This document shows, piece by piece, positions 25,746 to 34,610 of a DNA stretch of 64,000 nt (position 1 is its first letter; the number at the start of each line of letters is the position of its first letter). The DNA comes from Roseateles sp049532965 (GTDB lineage: Bacteria > Pseudomonadota > Gammaproteobacteria > Burkholderiales > Burkholderiaceae_C): assembly GCF_049532965.1 (NCBI RefSeq), contig NZ_CP186694.1, positions 5,146,001-5,210,000 of the forward strand. Reading direction: 5' to 3'. The notes under the pieces are model-generated. The model was not told where the DNA came from, ran no database searches, and worked only from the letters and a program-made list of their open reading frames with translations. Both the position numbers and the translations under genes were made by a program.

Positions 25746-27011
25746 ATGACCGCCCCGACCCTGCGACCGCTCGCCGCCTCCGATGTCACCGCGGGGCTGC
25801 TTCGCCGCTGCGCGCGGGGCGTTGCCGCGGGTGCGCTCGGTGCCGCACTGGCCCTTGGCGCCACTGCGGCTCGAGGGGCGGACGCGACCGGTGAGTTGCC
25901 CGCGCCAGCGCCGGTCCGTCTGGCCGGCGAGATCCGCGAGACCGTGGTGCGCGTGCCCGTCTCGGTCGAGAACGCCGCCGGCCGCCCGCTCGACGCGCTG
26001 CTGATCGTGACGACGTTCCGTCCGCCGGGCCCGGGGCCGTTTCCGCTGGCGGTGTTGAGCCACGGCCGCCCCGTCACCGAGCGGGAGCGCGCGGCGCTGC
26101 CGCGCGAGCGGATGGAGAGCGCCGCGCGTTACTTCGTGCGCAAGGGGTTCGCCGTCGCGGTGCCGACGCGTGTCGGTTACGGCCCGCTCGCGGCGGTCGG
26201 CGATCCGGAAGCGAGCGTGAGCTGCGACATGCCGCGCTACGAGACGGCTGCGAAGGCGGCCGCGACGCAGATCGCGGCGGTGGTGCGCTTCATGCAGTCC
26301 GCCGCCGACATCGACGCGGAGCGCGTCGTGCTGGCCGGCCAGTCGCTGGGCGGTCTCGCGACGATCGCCGCCACCGGCGAGCGGCTGCCCGGCGTGATGG
26401 CCGCGATCGACTTCGCCGGCGGCCATGGCGGCAGTCCGGACCGGTACGCGGGCGAGCCTTGCCGCCCGGATGAACTGACGCGCCGCTTTGCGGACTTCGG
26501 CCGCCGCGCGGGCGAGGGCGGTCATCCGGTGCCGACGCTGTGGGTGTTCGCGGAGAACGATCGCTTCATCGCGCCGCGCCATCAGCTGCGCTGGGCCGAC
26601 GCCTATCGCGAGGCGGGCGGCCTGGTGCAGACGCGCCGCATGCCCGCCTTCGGCGACGACGGTCATCAGCTCTTCGCCGCGGGCAACGACCTCTGGCAGC
26701 CGGTCGTCGACGACTTCCTGAGGCCGCTCGGCTTCGCCATTCCGGGCGCCTTGCCCGTGCCGCGCGGCGGCGTCGTGTCCATCAGCGACGTGTCGGCGTT
26801 GCCCTCGGAGGGGCGCGTCATCGACGGCTATCGGCAGTTCCTCGCGGCCCCGCATCCGCGCGCCTTCGCGACCAACGGCCATCACTGGGGACTGGCGACC
26901 GGCGACGACGCCCAGTCCCGTGCGCTCGCGCTCTGCGATCAACACACCGAAGGCGAGGAGCGCTGCCGGCTCTACGCCGTCAACCGGACCGTCGTCTGGA
27001 GTTCCCAATGA
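25746..27011 (+). CDS. exported alpha/beta hydrolase (dienelactone-hydrolase-like) inside the liu cluster
   Basis: 421 aa. N-terminal signal-like segment (residues 22-45, ending ARGAD). Hydrolase core: AVLSHGRPVTE (oxyanion region), nucleophile GQSLGG near residue 200, an acidic site in FAENDRFIAPRHQ and a histidine in GDDGHQLF. The last ~100 residues form a separate module ending LCDQHTEGEERCRLYAVNRTVVW, with two cysteines and a strand motif seen at the C-termini of several exported proteobacterial proteins. It follows liuB by 44 bases and overlaps liuC (ATGA). An exported hydrolase has no obvious step in leucine degradation, so its role is unclear. Confidence 0.85.
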   Translation: MTAPTLRPLAASDVTAGLLRRCARGVAAGALGAALALGATAARGADATGELPAPAPVRLAGEIRETVVRVPVSVENAAGRPLDALLIVTTFRPPGPGPFPLAVLSHGRPVTERERAALPRERMESAARYFVRKGFAVAVPTRVGYGPLAAVGDPEASVSCDMPRYETAAKAAATQIAAVVRFMQSAADIDAERVVLAGQSLGGLATIAATGERLPGVMAAIDFAGGHGGSPDRYAGEPCRPDELTRRFADFGRRAGEGGHPVPTLWVFAENDRFIAPRHQLRWADAYREAGGLVQTRRMPAFGDDGHQLFAAGNDLWQPVVDDFLRPLGFAIPGALPVPRGGVVSISDVSALPSEGRVIDGYRQFLAAPHPRAFATNGHHWGLATGDDAQSRALALCDQHTEGEERCRLYAVNRTVVWSSQ

Positions 27012-27844
27012 CCCCGACTCAGCTTTCCACCGTCCTTCCCGTCACGACCACGCTGCGCGTCGAGCGCAGCGGCCCCGGGGCCGCGGTCGCGCGCGTCACG
27101 CTGAACCGCCCCGACGTCCGCAATGCCTTCAATGACACCGTCATCGGCGAACTGACGGCGGTGTTCGAGGCGCTCGGTGGCGACACGTCGCTGCGCGCGA
27201 TCGTGCTGGCTGCCGAGGGAAAGGCCTTCTGCGCCGGCGCCGACCTGAACTGGATGAAGGCGATGGCTGGCTACAGCTGGGACGAGAACCATGCCGACGC
27301 CAGCCGCCTCGCCCACATGCTGTGGACGCTCTATCGCTGCCCCGTGCCGGTGATCGCGCGCGTGCAGGGCGACGTGTATGCCGGTGGCGTGGGACTGGTG
27401 TCGGTCTGCGACATCGTCGTCGCGGCGGAGTCCGCCGGCTTCTGCCTGTCCGAGGCCAAGCTGGGTCTGTTGCCGGCGACGATCGGCCCGTACGTCGTGC
27501 GCGCGATGGGCGAGCAGGCCGCGCGGCGCTATTTCGTGACCGCGGAACGCTTCTCGGCCGCCGAAGCCCATCGCCTGGGCCTGGTGCATGAACTGGTTGC
27601 CGATGCGCAGGCGCTCGATGCGACCGTCGACGCGCTGGTCGCCGCGCTGCTGGCCAATGGGCCGATGGCAGTGCGCGCGTGCAAGCGCCTGGTCCAGGAT
27701 GTGGCCCATGCGCCGATCACCGACGCGCTGCGCGACGACACGGCGCGTCGCATCGCCGACATCCGCGCCAGCGACGAAGGCCGCGACGGCGTGCAGAGTT
27801 TCCTTTCCAAAGGCAAGCCCGCCTGGCTGGCGGGTCAGCCCTGA
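27008..27844 (+). CDS. liuC: methylglutaconyl-CoA hydratase (enoyl-CoA hydratase family)
   Basis: 278 aa crotonase-fold enzyme. VARVTLNRPDVRNAFND, the first oxyanion element AEGKAFCAGADLNWMKAMA and the second QGDVYAGGVGLVSVCDIVVAAE are diagnostic; FCAGADLNWM is the form commonly seen in LiuC/methylglutaconyl-CoA hydratases. The start overlaps the preceding hydrolase stop. It hydrates 3-methylglutaconyl-CoA, the product of the LiuBD carboxylase, to HMG-CoA, which liuE then cleaves. Confidence 0.9.
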   Translation: MTPTQLSTVLPVTTTLRVERSGPGAAVARVTLNRPDVRNAFNDTVIGELTAVFEALGGDTSLRAIVLAAEGKAFCAGADLNWMKAMAGYSWDENHADASRLAHMLWTLYRCPVPVIARVQGDVYAGGVGLVSVCDIVVAAESAGFCLSEAKLGLLPATIGPYVVRAMGEQAARRYFVTAERFSAAEAHRLGLVHELVADAQALDATVDALVAALLANGPMAVRACKRLVQDVAHAPITDALRDDTARRIADIRASDEGRDGVQSFLSKGKPAWLAGQP

Positions 27845-27898
27845 CGCGACGGCCCCGCTCGAGCCCCGCGTCCTTGTTTCCCCAGAGCAGAGTTCCCC

Positions 27899-29230
27899 AT
27901 GTCTGAAGCAGTACGACAAGATTGGCAGCGCCGCAGCCTCGCGGCGGTCTGGCATCCATGCACGCAGATGGCGCGCGCGCAGGACGTGCCGCCGCTGCCG
28001 ATCGTCCGCGGCGAGGGCCCCTGGTTGTTCGACCACGAGGGCCGGCGCTATTTCGACGCCAACAGCTCGTGGTGGGTCAACCTGTTCGGCCATGCCGACC
28101 CAGGCCTGAACGACGCGATCAAGCGGCAGCTGGACACGCTGCCGCATGTGATGCTGGCCGGCTGCACCCACGAGCCGGCCGTGCGCCTGGCCGAGCGGCT
28201 GTCGGCACGCACCGGCGGCGCGCTGGGCCATCTGTTCTTTGGCAGCGACGGCGCCTCGGCGGTCGAGATCGCCCTCAAGCAGAGCTTCCATTCGTGGCGC
28301 AACCGCGGCCGCGCCGACAAGCGCGAGTTCGTGTGCCTGCGCCACGGCTATCACGGCGAGACCATCGGCGCGCTGGCCGTCACCGACGTGGCGATCTTCC
28401 GCGATGCCTACGACCCGCTGCTGATGCGCAGCCACATCGTGACCTCGCCGGACCAGCGGCTCGGCAACGAGGCCCAGGCGCTTGACGAGATGCGCGCGCT
28501 GCTGAGCGAGCGCCATGAGCAGGTGGCCGCCGTCATCGTCGAACCGCTGGTGCAGGGCGCCGCGGGCATGTCGATGTATGCGCCGTCCTACCTGAAGGCG
28601 CTGCGCGCGATGTGCACCGAGTTCGGCGTGCATCTGATCGCGGACGAGATCGCCGTCGGCTGCGGCCGCACGGGGACCTTCTTCGCCTGGGAGCAGACGG
28701 CGCCGGCGGCGAAGGGCGACTGGCCCGACTTCCTGCTGCTGTCCAAAGGCATCACGGGGGGCACCCTGGCCCTGTCGCTGGTGCTGACCACCGACGAGGT
28801 CTATCAGGCGTTCTGGTCGCAGGACGTGACGCGCGGTTTCCTGCACTCGCATAGCTACACCGGCAATCCGCTCGCATGCGCGGCCGCGAACGCCGTGCTG
28901 GACCGCTTCGACGCGGGCCAGTTGGCGCTCAACCAGCGGCAGGCCGCCTGGCTGACCGAGGCGTTCGCGCCGCTGGCCGCGGATCCCCGCATCGCGCACC
29001 TGCGCCAGCGCGGCATGATCCTGGCCTTCGACCTCCATCCGGCGACAGCGCCCGTCATCGAGCGTTTCTCCGAAAAATTCCACCTGGCCGCACGCCGGCA
29101 TGAATTGCTGATCCGTCCGATCGGCCAGACCGTGTACCTGATGCCTCCCTATCTGATCGATGCGCAAGCCGCGCAGTTCCTCGCCGCCGCGGTGCGCGCC
29201 ACGCTGGAAGAGGTGCTCCATGCTGCTTGA
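27899..29230 (+). CDS. bioA: adenosylmethionine-8-amino-7-oxononanoate aminotransferase BioA
   Basis: 443 aa PLP fold-type I transaminase. The N-terminus VWHPCTQMARAQ is the BioA hallmark, followed by SSWWVNLFGHADPGLNDAI, GSDGASAVEIALKQ, YHGETIGALAVTD, the aspartate of the LIADEIAVGCGRTG cofactor site and the PLP lysine in LLSKGITGGTLALS. It makes DAPA from KAPA using SAM as amino donor. It begins 54 bases after liuC and overlaps bioF. It opens the bioA-F-D-B block. Confidence 0.96.
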   Translation: MSEAVRQDWQRRSLAAVWHPCTQMARAQDVPPLPIVRGEGPWLFDHEGRRYFDANSSWWVNLFGHADPGLNDAIKRQLDTLPHVMLAGCTHEPAVRLAERLSARTGGALGHLFFGSDGASAVEIALKQSFHSWRNRGRADKREFVCLRHGYHGETIGALAVTDVAIFRDAYDPLLMRSHIVTSPDQRLGNEAQALDEMRALLSERHEQVAAVIVEPLVQGAAGMSMYAPSYLKALRAMCTEFGVHLIADEIAVGCGRTGTFFAWEQTAPAAKGDWPDFLLLSKGITGGTLALSLVLTTDEVYQAFWSQDVTRGFLHSHSYTGNPLACAAANAVLDRFDAGQLALNQRQAAWLTEAFAPLAADPRIAHLRQRGMILAFDLHPATAPVIERFSEKFHLAARRHELLIRPIGQTVYLMPPYLIDAQAAQFLAAAVRATLEEVLHAA

Positions 29231-30425
29231 GCATCTGCAAGCCAAGCTCGACGCCATCCGCGCCCAGGACCTGACGCGCTTCACGCGTATCGCCGAAACC
29301 GGCACCGCGCCGCGCCAGACGGTGCGCGGTGCCGACGGCGTGGCGCGCGAGCTGACGATGTTCTGCTCGAACGACTACCTGGGCCTGGCCGCGCACCCCG
29401 CGGTGGCCGATGCGCTGGCCGAAGGCGCGCGGCGCTACGGCGGCGGCTCGGGCGCCTCGCCGCTGGTCAGCGGTCATTCGCGGGCGCATCACGAGGTCGA
29501 ATCCTTGCTCGGCCGCTGGTTCGAGCCGCATATCCCCAGCGCCAAGGCAATCGGCTTCTGCACCGGCTACATGGCCAACCTGGCGGTCGTGACCGCGCTG
29601 GGCGATGCCGACGCGGAGATCTTCAGCGAGACCCTGAATCACGCCTCGCTGATCGACGGCACCCGCCTGGCCAGGGCGAAGGTCAGCCGCTACGGCCACT
29701 GCCGGGTCGAGGAGCTGCGCACGCTGCTGGCCGCCAGCACGGCGCGCATCAAGCTGATCGTCACCGATGCGGTGTTCAGCATGGATGGCGACATTGCGCC
29801 ACTGCCCGCGCTGCTGAAGGCGGCGGAGGATTTCGACGCCTGGCTGATCGTCGACGATGCCCATGGGCTCGGCGTGCTGGGCTCGACGGGCGTGGGTTCG
29901 CTCGAGCACTTCGGGCTGCGCAGCGAGCGCCTGATCGTCGTGGGCACGCTGGGCAAGGCCGCGGGACTGGCCGGTGCGTTCGTGGTGGCGCATGCGACGG
30001 TGACCGACTATCTGCTGCAGGCCGCGCGCAACTACATCTTCTCGACGGCGTCGCCGCCGGCGGTGGAGCACGCGCTGCTGACCAGCCTGGACCTGATCCG
30101 AGGCGACGTCGGCGCGGAGCGCCGGGCCTCGTTGCTCGCGCTGCAGCGGCGCCTGCGCGACGGGATCGCCGCGCTGCTCGATCGGCATCCGGCGCTTACC
30201 TGGAAGCTGGCCGATTCCCAGACGCCGATCCAGCCGCTGATCGTCGGCGGCAACGCCGAAGTGATGGCGCTGGCTGCGGCGCTGGAGCGCGCGGGCCTCC
30301 GGGTGCCGGGCATCCGGCCTCCCACGGTGCCCAAGGGCGAGGCGCGCCTGCGCATCACCTTGTGCGCGACGCACACGATGGACGACGTGGATCGGCTGGT
30401 GGCCGCGCTGGAGGCTTGCGCATGA
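29220..30425 (+). CDS. bioF: 8-amino-7-oxononanoate synthase BioF
   Basis: 401 aa alpha-oxoamine synthase. FCSNDYLGLAAHP, YGGGSGASPLVSGHSRAHHEVE, VTDAVFSMDGDIAPL, IVDDAHGLGVLG and the PLP-lysine segment VVGTLGKAAGLAGAFV are all present. It condenses pimeloyl-ACP/CoA with alanine to KAPA. The ATG lies inside the end of bioA (11-base overlap) and the stop overlaps bioD (ATGA), so the three are translationally coupled. Confidence 0.96.
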   Translation: MLLEHLQAKLDAIRAQDLTRFTRIAETGTAPRQTVRGADGVARELTMFCSNDYLGLAAHPAVADALAEGARRYGGGSGASPLVSGHSRAHHEVESLLGRWFEPHIPSAKAIGFCTGYMANLAVVTALGDADAEIFSETLNHASLIDGTRLARAKVSRYGHCRVEELRTLLAASTARIKLIVTDAVFSMDGDIAPLPALLKAAEDFDAWLIVDDAHGLGVLGSTGVGSLEHFGLRSERLIVVGTLGKAAGLAGAFVVAHATVTDYLLQAARNYIFSTASPPAVEHALLTSLDLIRGDVGAERRASLLALQRRLRDGIAALLDRHPALTWKLADSQTPIQPLIVGGNAEVMALAAALERAGLRVPGIRPPTVPKGEARLRITLCATHTMDDVDRLVAALEACA

Positions 30426-31147
30426 GCACGCCGCATCCGCTCCACGGCTTCTTCATCACCGGCACGGACACCGAGATCGGCAAGACCTGCGTCACGGCCG
30501 GCCTGACCCGCGCGTTCGACGGCCTGGGGCGCTACGTCACCCCGATCAAGTCGCTGGCTGCCGGTCAGACGAAGACGCCTGAGGGTGTCTGGGTCAACGA
30601 GGACGTCGCCCAGCTCCATGCCGCCCAGCAGCAGGGCATGACGATGGACGAGGTCGGCCCCTTGCAGTTCCGCGAGCCGTGCGCGCCGCACATCGCCGCG
30701 CGGCTCGAGGGGCGTGCGATCGAGCGCGGGGCATTGCTCGCGGCGATCCGGCGCTCGGCCGCCAAGGGCGACCTGGCGCTCGTCGAAGGCGTCGGCGGCT
30801 TCCGCGTGCCGCTGACCGACGATTGGGACACCGCCGATCTGGCCGTCGACCTGGCGATGCCGGTGGTGCTCGTGGTCGGGCTGCGCCTGGGCTGCATCAA
30901 CCACGCGCTGCTGACGGCCGAGGCCGTGCTGGCGCGGGGGTTGCGGCTGGCCGGCTGGGTCGCCAACACCGACGATCCCCATCAACCGCATGTGGCGGAC
31001 AATCTGGCCGCCCTGCGCGCGCGCCTCGACGAGGCGCTGGGCGCTCCCTGCTGGGGCCATGTGCCCCGGCTCCAAGATCCCTCTCCCGCGGCCGTGGCCG
31101 CGCACCTGGCGCAGCCGCAGTTGCTGAACGCCCTGAATGCCTTGTGA
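30422..31147 (+). CDS. bioD: dethiobiotin synthetase BioD
   Basis: 241 aa ATP-dependent carboxylase. P-loop GTDTEIGKTCVTAGL at residues 13-27, the substrate lysine region TPIKSLAAGQ, EGVGGFRVPLTDDWDTADL and a C-terminal GWVANTDDP guanidine/ATP contact. KSLAAG replaces the more usual KPVAAG, and EVGKT is here EIGKT; both are conservative. It converts DAPA to dethiobiotin. It starts inside the bioF stop; bioB follows 12 bases later. Confidence 0.95.
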   Translation: MSTPHPLHGFFITGTDTEIGKTCVTAGLTRAFDGLGRYVTPIKSLAAGQTKTPEGVWVNEDVAQLHAAQQQGMTMDEVGPLQFREPCAPHIAARLEGRAIERGALLAAIRRSAAKGDLALVEGVGGFRVPLTDDWDTADLAVDLAMPVVLVVGLRLGCINHALLTAEAVLARGLRLAGWVANTDDPHQPHVADNLAALRARLDEALGAPCWGHVPRLQDPSPAAVAAHLAQPQLLNALNAL

Positions 31148-31159
31148 AGGCCTGAAAGC

Positions 31160-32248
31160 ATGACGATGAAGCAGACCGTCAACCAGATCCAGACGCTGAC
31201 CCCGACCACCGACGAGCAGCGCCGCAACGCCAAGCCCTGGACGGTGAACGAGATCGCCGCGCTGTTCGAGCTGCCGTTCAACGACCTGCTGTTCCGCGCG
31301 CAGCAGGTGCACCGCGAGCACTTCGATCCGAACGCGGTGCAGCTGTCGACGCTGCTGTCGATCAAGACCGGCGGCTGCGAGGAGGACTGCAAGTACTGCC
31401 CGCAGTCCGCGCACTTCGACACCGGCCTCAAGGCCGAGAAGCTGATCCCGCTCGAGGAAGTGATGGAGGCGGCGCGTGCCGCCAAGGCCAACGGCGCCAC
31501 CCGCTTCTGCATGGGGGCCGCCTGGCGCTCGCCGAAGGAGCGCCACCTGGAGGCGATTGGCGAGATGATCTCCGGCGTCAAGGCGCTGGGGCTGGAGACC
31601 TGCCTGACCGCGGGCATGCTGGGCGACGGCCAGGCCGAGCAGCTGCGCGAGGCGGGGCTGGACTACTACAACCACAACCTCGACACCTCGCCGGAGTTCT
31701 ACGGCCAGATCATCACGACGCGCACCTACCAGGACCGCCTGGACACGCTGGAGCGCGTGCGCGGCGTCGGCCTGAAGGTGTGCTCGGGCGGCATCGTCGG
31801 CATGGGCGAGACGCGGCGCCAGCGCGCCGGGCTGATCGCGCAGCTGGCCAACCTGGATCCGTATCCGGAGTCGGTGCCGATCAACAACCTGGTGCAGGTC
31901 GAAGGCACGCCGCTGGCGGGCACGGCGGCGCTGGATCCGTTCGAGTTCATCCGCACGATCGCGGTGGCGCGCATCACGATGCCGCGCGCGATGGTGCGGC
32001 TCTCGGCGGGCCGCGAGGAGATGCCCGAGACGATGCAGGCGCTGTGCTTCCTGGCCGGCGCCAACAGCATGTTCTACGGCGACAAGCTGCTGACGACCAG
32101 CAACCCGCAGGCCGAGAAGGACCGCCGGCTGATCGACCGCCTGGGCATGCACTGCGCGACCGAGGCCGAGCTGAGCGCGGATGCAGAGGCCGCGGCTTGC
32201 GCGCCGGCGGGCGAGGGCGCCGCGGCGTCCTGCGGCCACTGCCATTGA
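31160..32248 (+). CDS. bioB: biotin synthase BioB
   Basis: 362 aa radical-SAM enzyme inserting sulfur into dethiobiotin. The [4Fe-4S] motif is GGCEEDCKYCPQS (C-x3-C-x2-C), YYNHNLDTSPEFY and VCSGGIVGMGET follow, and an arginine in the RLSAGRE segment ligates the [2Fe-2S] cluster. There is an extra Cys/His-rich tail (ASCGHCH) at the C-terminus. Last gene of the bio block. With bioA, F and D this covers the whole ring assembly from pimeloyl thioester; bioC/bioH-type pimelate genes are not in the window. Confidence 0.97.
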   Translation: MTMKQTVNQIQTLTPTTDEQRRNAKPWTVNEIAALFELPFNDLLFRAQQVHREHFDPNAVQLSTLLSIKTGGCEEDCKYCPQSAHFDTGLKAEKLIPLEEVMEAARAAKANGATRFCMGAAWRSPKERHLEAIGEMISGVKALGLETCLTAGMLGDGQAEQLREAGLDYYNHNLDTSPEFYGQIITTRTYQDRLDTLERVRGVGLKVCSGGIVGMGETRRQRAGLIAQLANLDPYPESVPINNLVQVEGTPLAGTAALDPFEFIRTIAVARITMPRAMVRLSAGREEMPETMQALCFLAGANSMFYGDKLLTTSNPQAEKDRRLIDRLGMHCATEAELSADAEAAACAPAGEGAAASCGHCH

Positions 32249-32385
32249 CCTGAACCGACCCGACCGCGCGAGGCCGAAGGGCGTCGCGCCGCCCCGGACC
32301 CGGCCACCCTGCCGGCCGGGCGCACCCGGCGATGCGCGGCCACAAGCCGCGGCGCGCCGAGGACCTGATGCATGAGGAGACACCC

Positions 32386-34374
32386 GTGTTCAAGAAGATC
32401 CTGATCGCCAATCGTGGCGAGATCGCCTGCCGCGTCGCGGCCACTGCGCGCCGCCTGGGCGTGAAGACGGTGGCGGTGTATTCGGACGCCGACGCCGGTG
32501 CGCGGCACGTCCATGCCTGCGACGAGGCCGTCCGCATCGGCGGTCCCGCACCGCGCGACAGCTACCTCCAGTGGCAGCGCATCCTCGAAGCCGCGAAGGC
32601 GACGGGCGCGGAGGCGGTGCATCCCGGCTACGGTTTCCTGAGTGAGAACGAGGAGTTCGCGCAGGCCTGCGCCGACGCGGGGCTGGTGTTCATCGGCCCG
32701 CCGCCGTCGGCGATCCAGGCCATGGGCCTGAAGGCGGAATCGAAGCGCCTGATGGAACAGGCCGGCGTGCCGCTGGTGCCCGGCTATCACGGCGCGGACC
32801 AGGATCCCGCGCTGCTGCGGCGCGAGGCGCAGCGCATCGGTTATCCGGTGCTGATCAAGGCCAGCGCGGGGGGCGGCGGCAAGGGCATGCGCGCGGTGCA
32901 TGCGGACGAGGAGTTCGAGGCCGCGCTCGCGTCCTGCAAGCGCGAGGCGATCAACAGCTTCGGCGATGACGCGGTGCTGATCGAGCGCTACGTGCAGCGG
33001 CCCCGGCACATCGAGATCCAGGTGTTCGGCGACAGCCACGGGGATTGCGTCTACCTGTTCGAGCGGGATTGCTCGGTGCAGCGCCGGCATCAGAAGGTGC
33101 TGGAGGAAGCGCCCGCGCCGGGCATGACTGCGGAGCGACGCGCCGAGATGGGCGCCGCCGCGGTGGCGGCTGCCAAGGCGGTCGGCTATCAGGGCGCCGG
33201 CACGGTCGAGTTCATCGCCGAGCAGGACGGTCGCTTCTACTTCATGGAGATGAACACCCGGCTGCAGGTCGAGCATCCGGTGACCGAGGCGATCACCGGC
33301 CAGGACCTGGTCGAGTGGCAGCTGCGCGTGGCGGCCGGCGAGCCGCTGCCGCTGAAGCAGCACGAGCTGCGCATGCACGGACACGCGATCGAGGCCCGCA
33401 TCTGCGCCGAGAACCCGGAAGGCGGCTTCCTGCCCGCGACGGGCCGGTTGTCGGTGGCGCGCTGGCCTGGTCATGCGGCGTTCCGCACGGCGCCGGTGCG
33501 CATCGATTCGGGCGTGGGCGAGGGCGACGAGATCAGCCCGTTCTACGACTCGATGATCGCCAAGCTCATCGTCTGGGGCGAGACGCGCGAGCAGGCGCTG
33601 GCGCTGCTGGATGCCTCGCTGCGGGACACGCACATCGTGGGGTTGCACACGAATGTCGCCTTCCTGAGGCGCTGCGCGGCGACGGCGTCGTTCGCGCGGA
33701 CGGACCTGGATACCGCGCTGATCGAGCGCGAGAAGGCGGCGCTCTTCGGCCAGCCCGGCTTGCCGCTGGCGGAGGCCGCGGCGGCCGTGGTTGCGCACAC
33801 GCTCGCGGAGGAGGCGCAGACCGAATCGGCCGACCCCTGGAGCCGCCGCGACGGCTGGCGACTGTTCGGTGCGGCGCAGCGCCGCTTCGAGCTGGAGGTC
33901 GACGGGGAGCATCACCAGGTGCTGCTGGCGCGTCATCACCACGGCAGCCTGTCGTTGACAGTGCGGGGCGAGACGGTCGCGCTGGCGTTGCGGTCGGCGT
34001 CGCCGGAGCGGCATGAGCTGTTCCTGAATGAGCGCCGCGTCGCGGTGGCGACCTACAAGGTCGGCGAGCAGGTGGCGGTGTTCGGTGCGCAGGGTTCGGC
34101 GCTCGTGACTGAGGTCGACGTCATCGCCCATGCCGGCGAGGGGGGATCGGAAGGCGGCCGGCTGACCGCACCGATGCCCGGCAAACTGGTCGCCTTCCTG
34201 GCGCAGGCCGGGGACACGGTGAGCAAGGGCCAGCCGCTGGCGGTGATGGAGGCGATGAAGATGGAGCACACCATCACGGCACCGCGCGATGGGGTGGTGG
34301 CGGAATTGCTGTTCGCGGTGGGCGATCAGGTCGGCGACGGGGCCGAGTTGCTGCGGCTGCAGGCCGCCGCTTGA
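32386..34374 (+). CDS. liuD: methylcrotonoyl-CoA carboxylase, biotin-containing (alpha) subunit
   Basis: 662 aa. Biotin carboxylase domain at about residues 1-445 (FKKILIANRGEIACRV, ASAGGGGKGMRAV ATP loop, EMNTRLQVEHPVTE). A middle beta-barrel/linker follows (about 500-580), and the biotinyl domain is at the end, with the biotinylated lysine in VMEAMKMEHT. The GTG at 32386 is chosen because GAGGAGA lies seven bases upstream; an ATG six codons earlier is the alternative. It pairs with LiuB from the other side of the bio operon. The fused BC-BCCP layout is normal for MCC-alpha. Confidence 0.93.
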   Translation: MFKKILIANRGEIACRVAATARRLGVKTVAVYSDADAGARHVHACDEAVRIGGPAPRDSYLQWQRILEAAKATGAEAVHPGYGFLSENEEFAQACADAGLVFIGPPPSAIQAMGLKAESKRLMEQAGVPLVPGYHGADQDPALLRREAQRIGYPVLIKASAGGGGKGMRAVHADEEFEAALASCKREAINSFGDDAVLIERYVQRPRHIEIQVFGDSHGDCVYLFERDCSVQRRHQKVLEEAPAPGMTAERRAEMGAAAVAAAKAVGYQGAGTVEFIAEQDGRFYFMEMNTRLQVEHPVTEAITGQDLVEWQLRVAAGEPLPLKQHELRMHGHAIEARICAENPEGGFLPATGRLSVARWPGHAAFRTAPVRIDSGVGEGDEISPFYDSMIAKLIVWGETREQALALLDASLRDTHIVGLHTNVAFLRRCAATASFARTDLDTALIEREKAALFGQPGLPLAEAAAAVVAHTLAEEAQTESADPWSRRDGWRLFGAAQRRFELEVDGEHHQVLLARHHHGSLSLTVRGETVALALRSASPERHELFLNERRVAVATYKVGEQVAVFGAQGSALVTEVDVIAHAGEGGSEGGRLTAPMPGKLVAFLAQAGDTVSKGQPLAVMEAMKMEHTITAPRDGVVAELLFAVGDQVGDGAELLRLQAAA

Positions 34375-34380
34375 ATGCCC

Positions 34381-34585
34381 CTCACCCCTGCCCTCTCCCG
34401 CAAGCAGGAGAGGGAGTAAGAGGTCCGCGGGATGGAGCCGCCGCGGTCATCCCCTCTCCCCCGGAGGGGGGGAGGGAGTGATCCCCGCGCAGGACTGCCG
34501 TCCGCTCGGGGACCTGGGCGGATAAGGGGCTTTACTCCCTCTCCCGCGGGGCGGGAGAGGGTGGGGGTGAGGGTGGGACCGCACC
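34381..34585. repeat. cluster of GC-rich intergenic palindromes (REP-like), liuD-liuE gap
   Basis: Three imperfect palindromes occur in about 200 bases: CCCTCTCCCGCAAGCAGGAG continuing to AGGG (34391-34414), a CCCCTCTCCC/GGGGGGAGGG unit (34451-34475), and CTCCCTCTCCCGC facing GCGGGAGAGGG (34545-34570), followed by TGGGGGTGAGGGTGGG. The same core recurs at 51883-52174. They may fold in mRNA and reduce read-through from liuD to liuE. Confidence 0.85.
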
Positions 34586-34610
34586 GAATCGAAAGTCAGA
34601 GGAACCAGTC

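Noticed and set aside
27845..27898. BirA-type or BioR-type operator ahead of bioA
   Set aside because: No long TTGTAAACC-like or TTATMKATAA-like dyad is present; regulation of the bio block probably comes from the surrounding cluster.
29055..34269. Several 400-780-codon minus-strand frames across the bio and liuD genes
   Set aside because: Shadows of bioF, bioD, bioB and liuD; composition dominated by R, H, Q and A with no recognisable motif.
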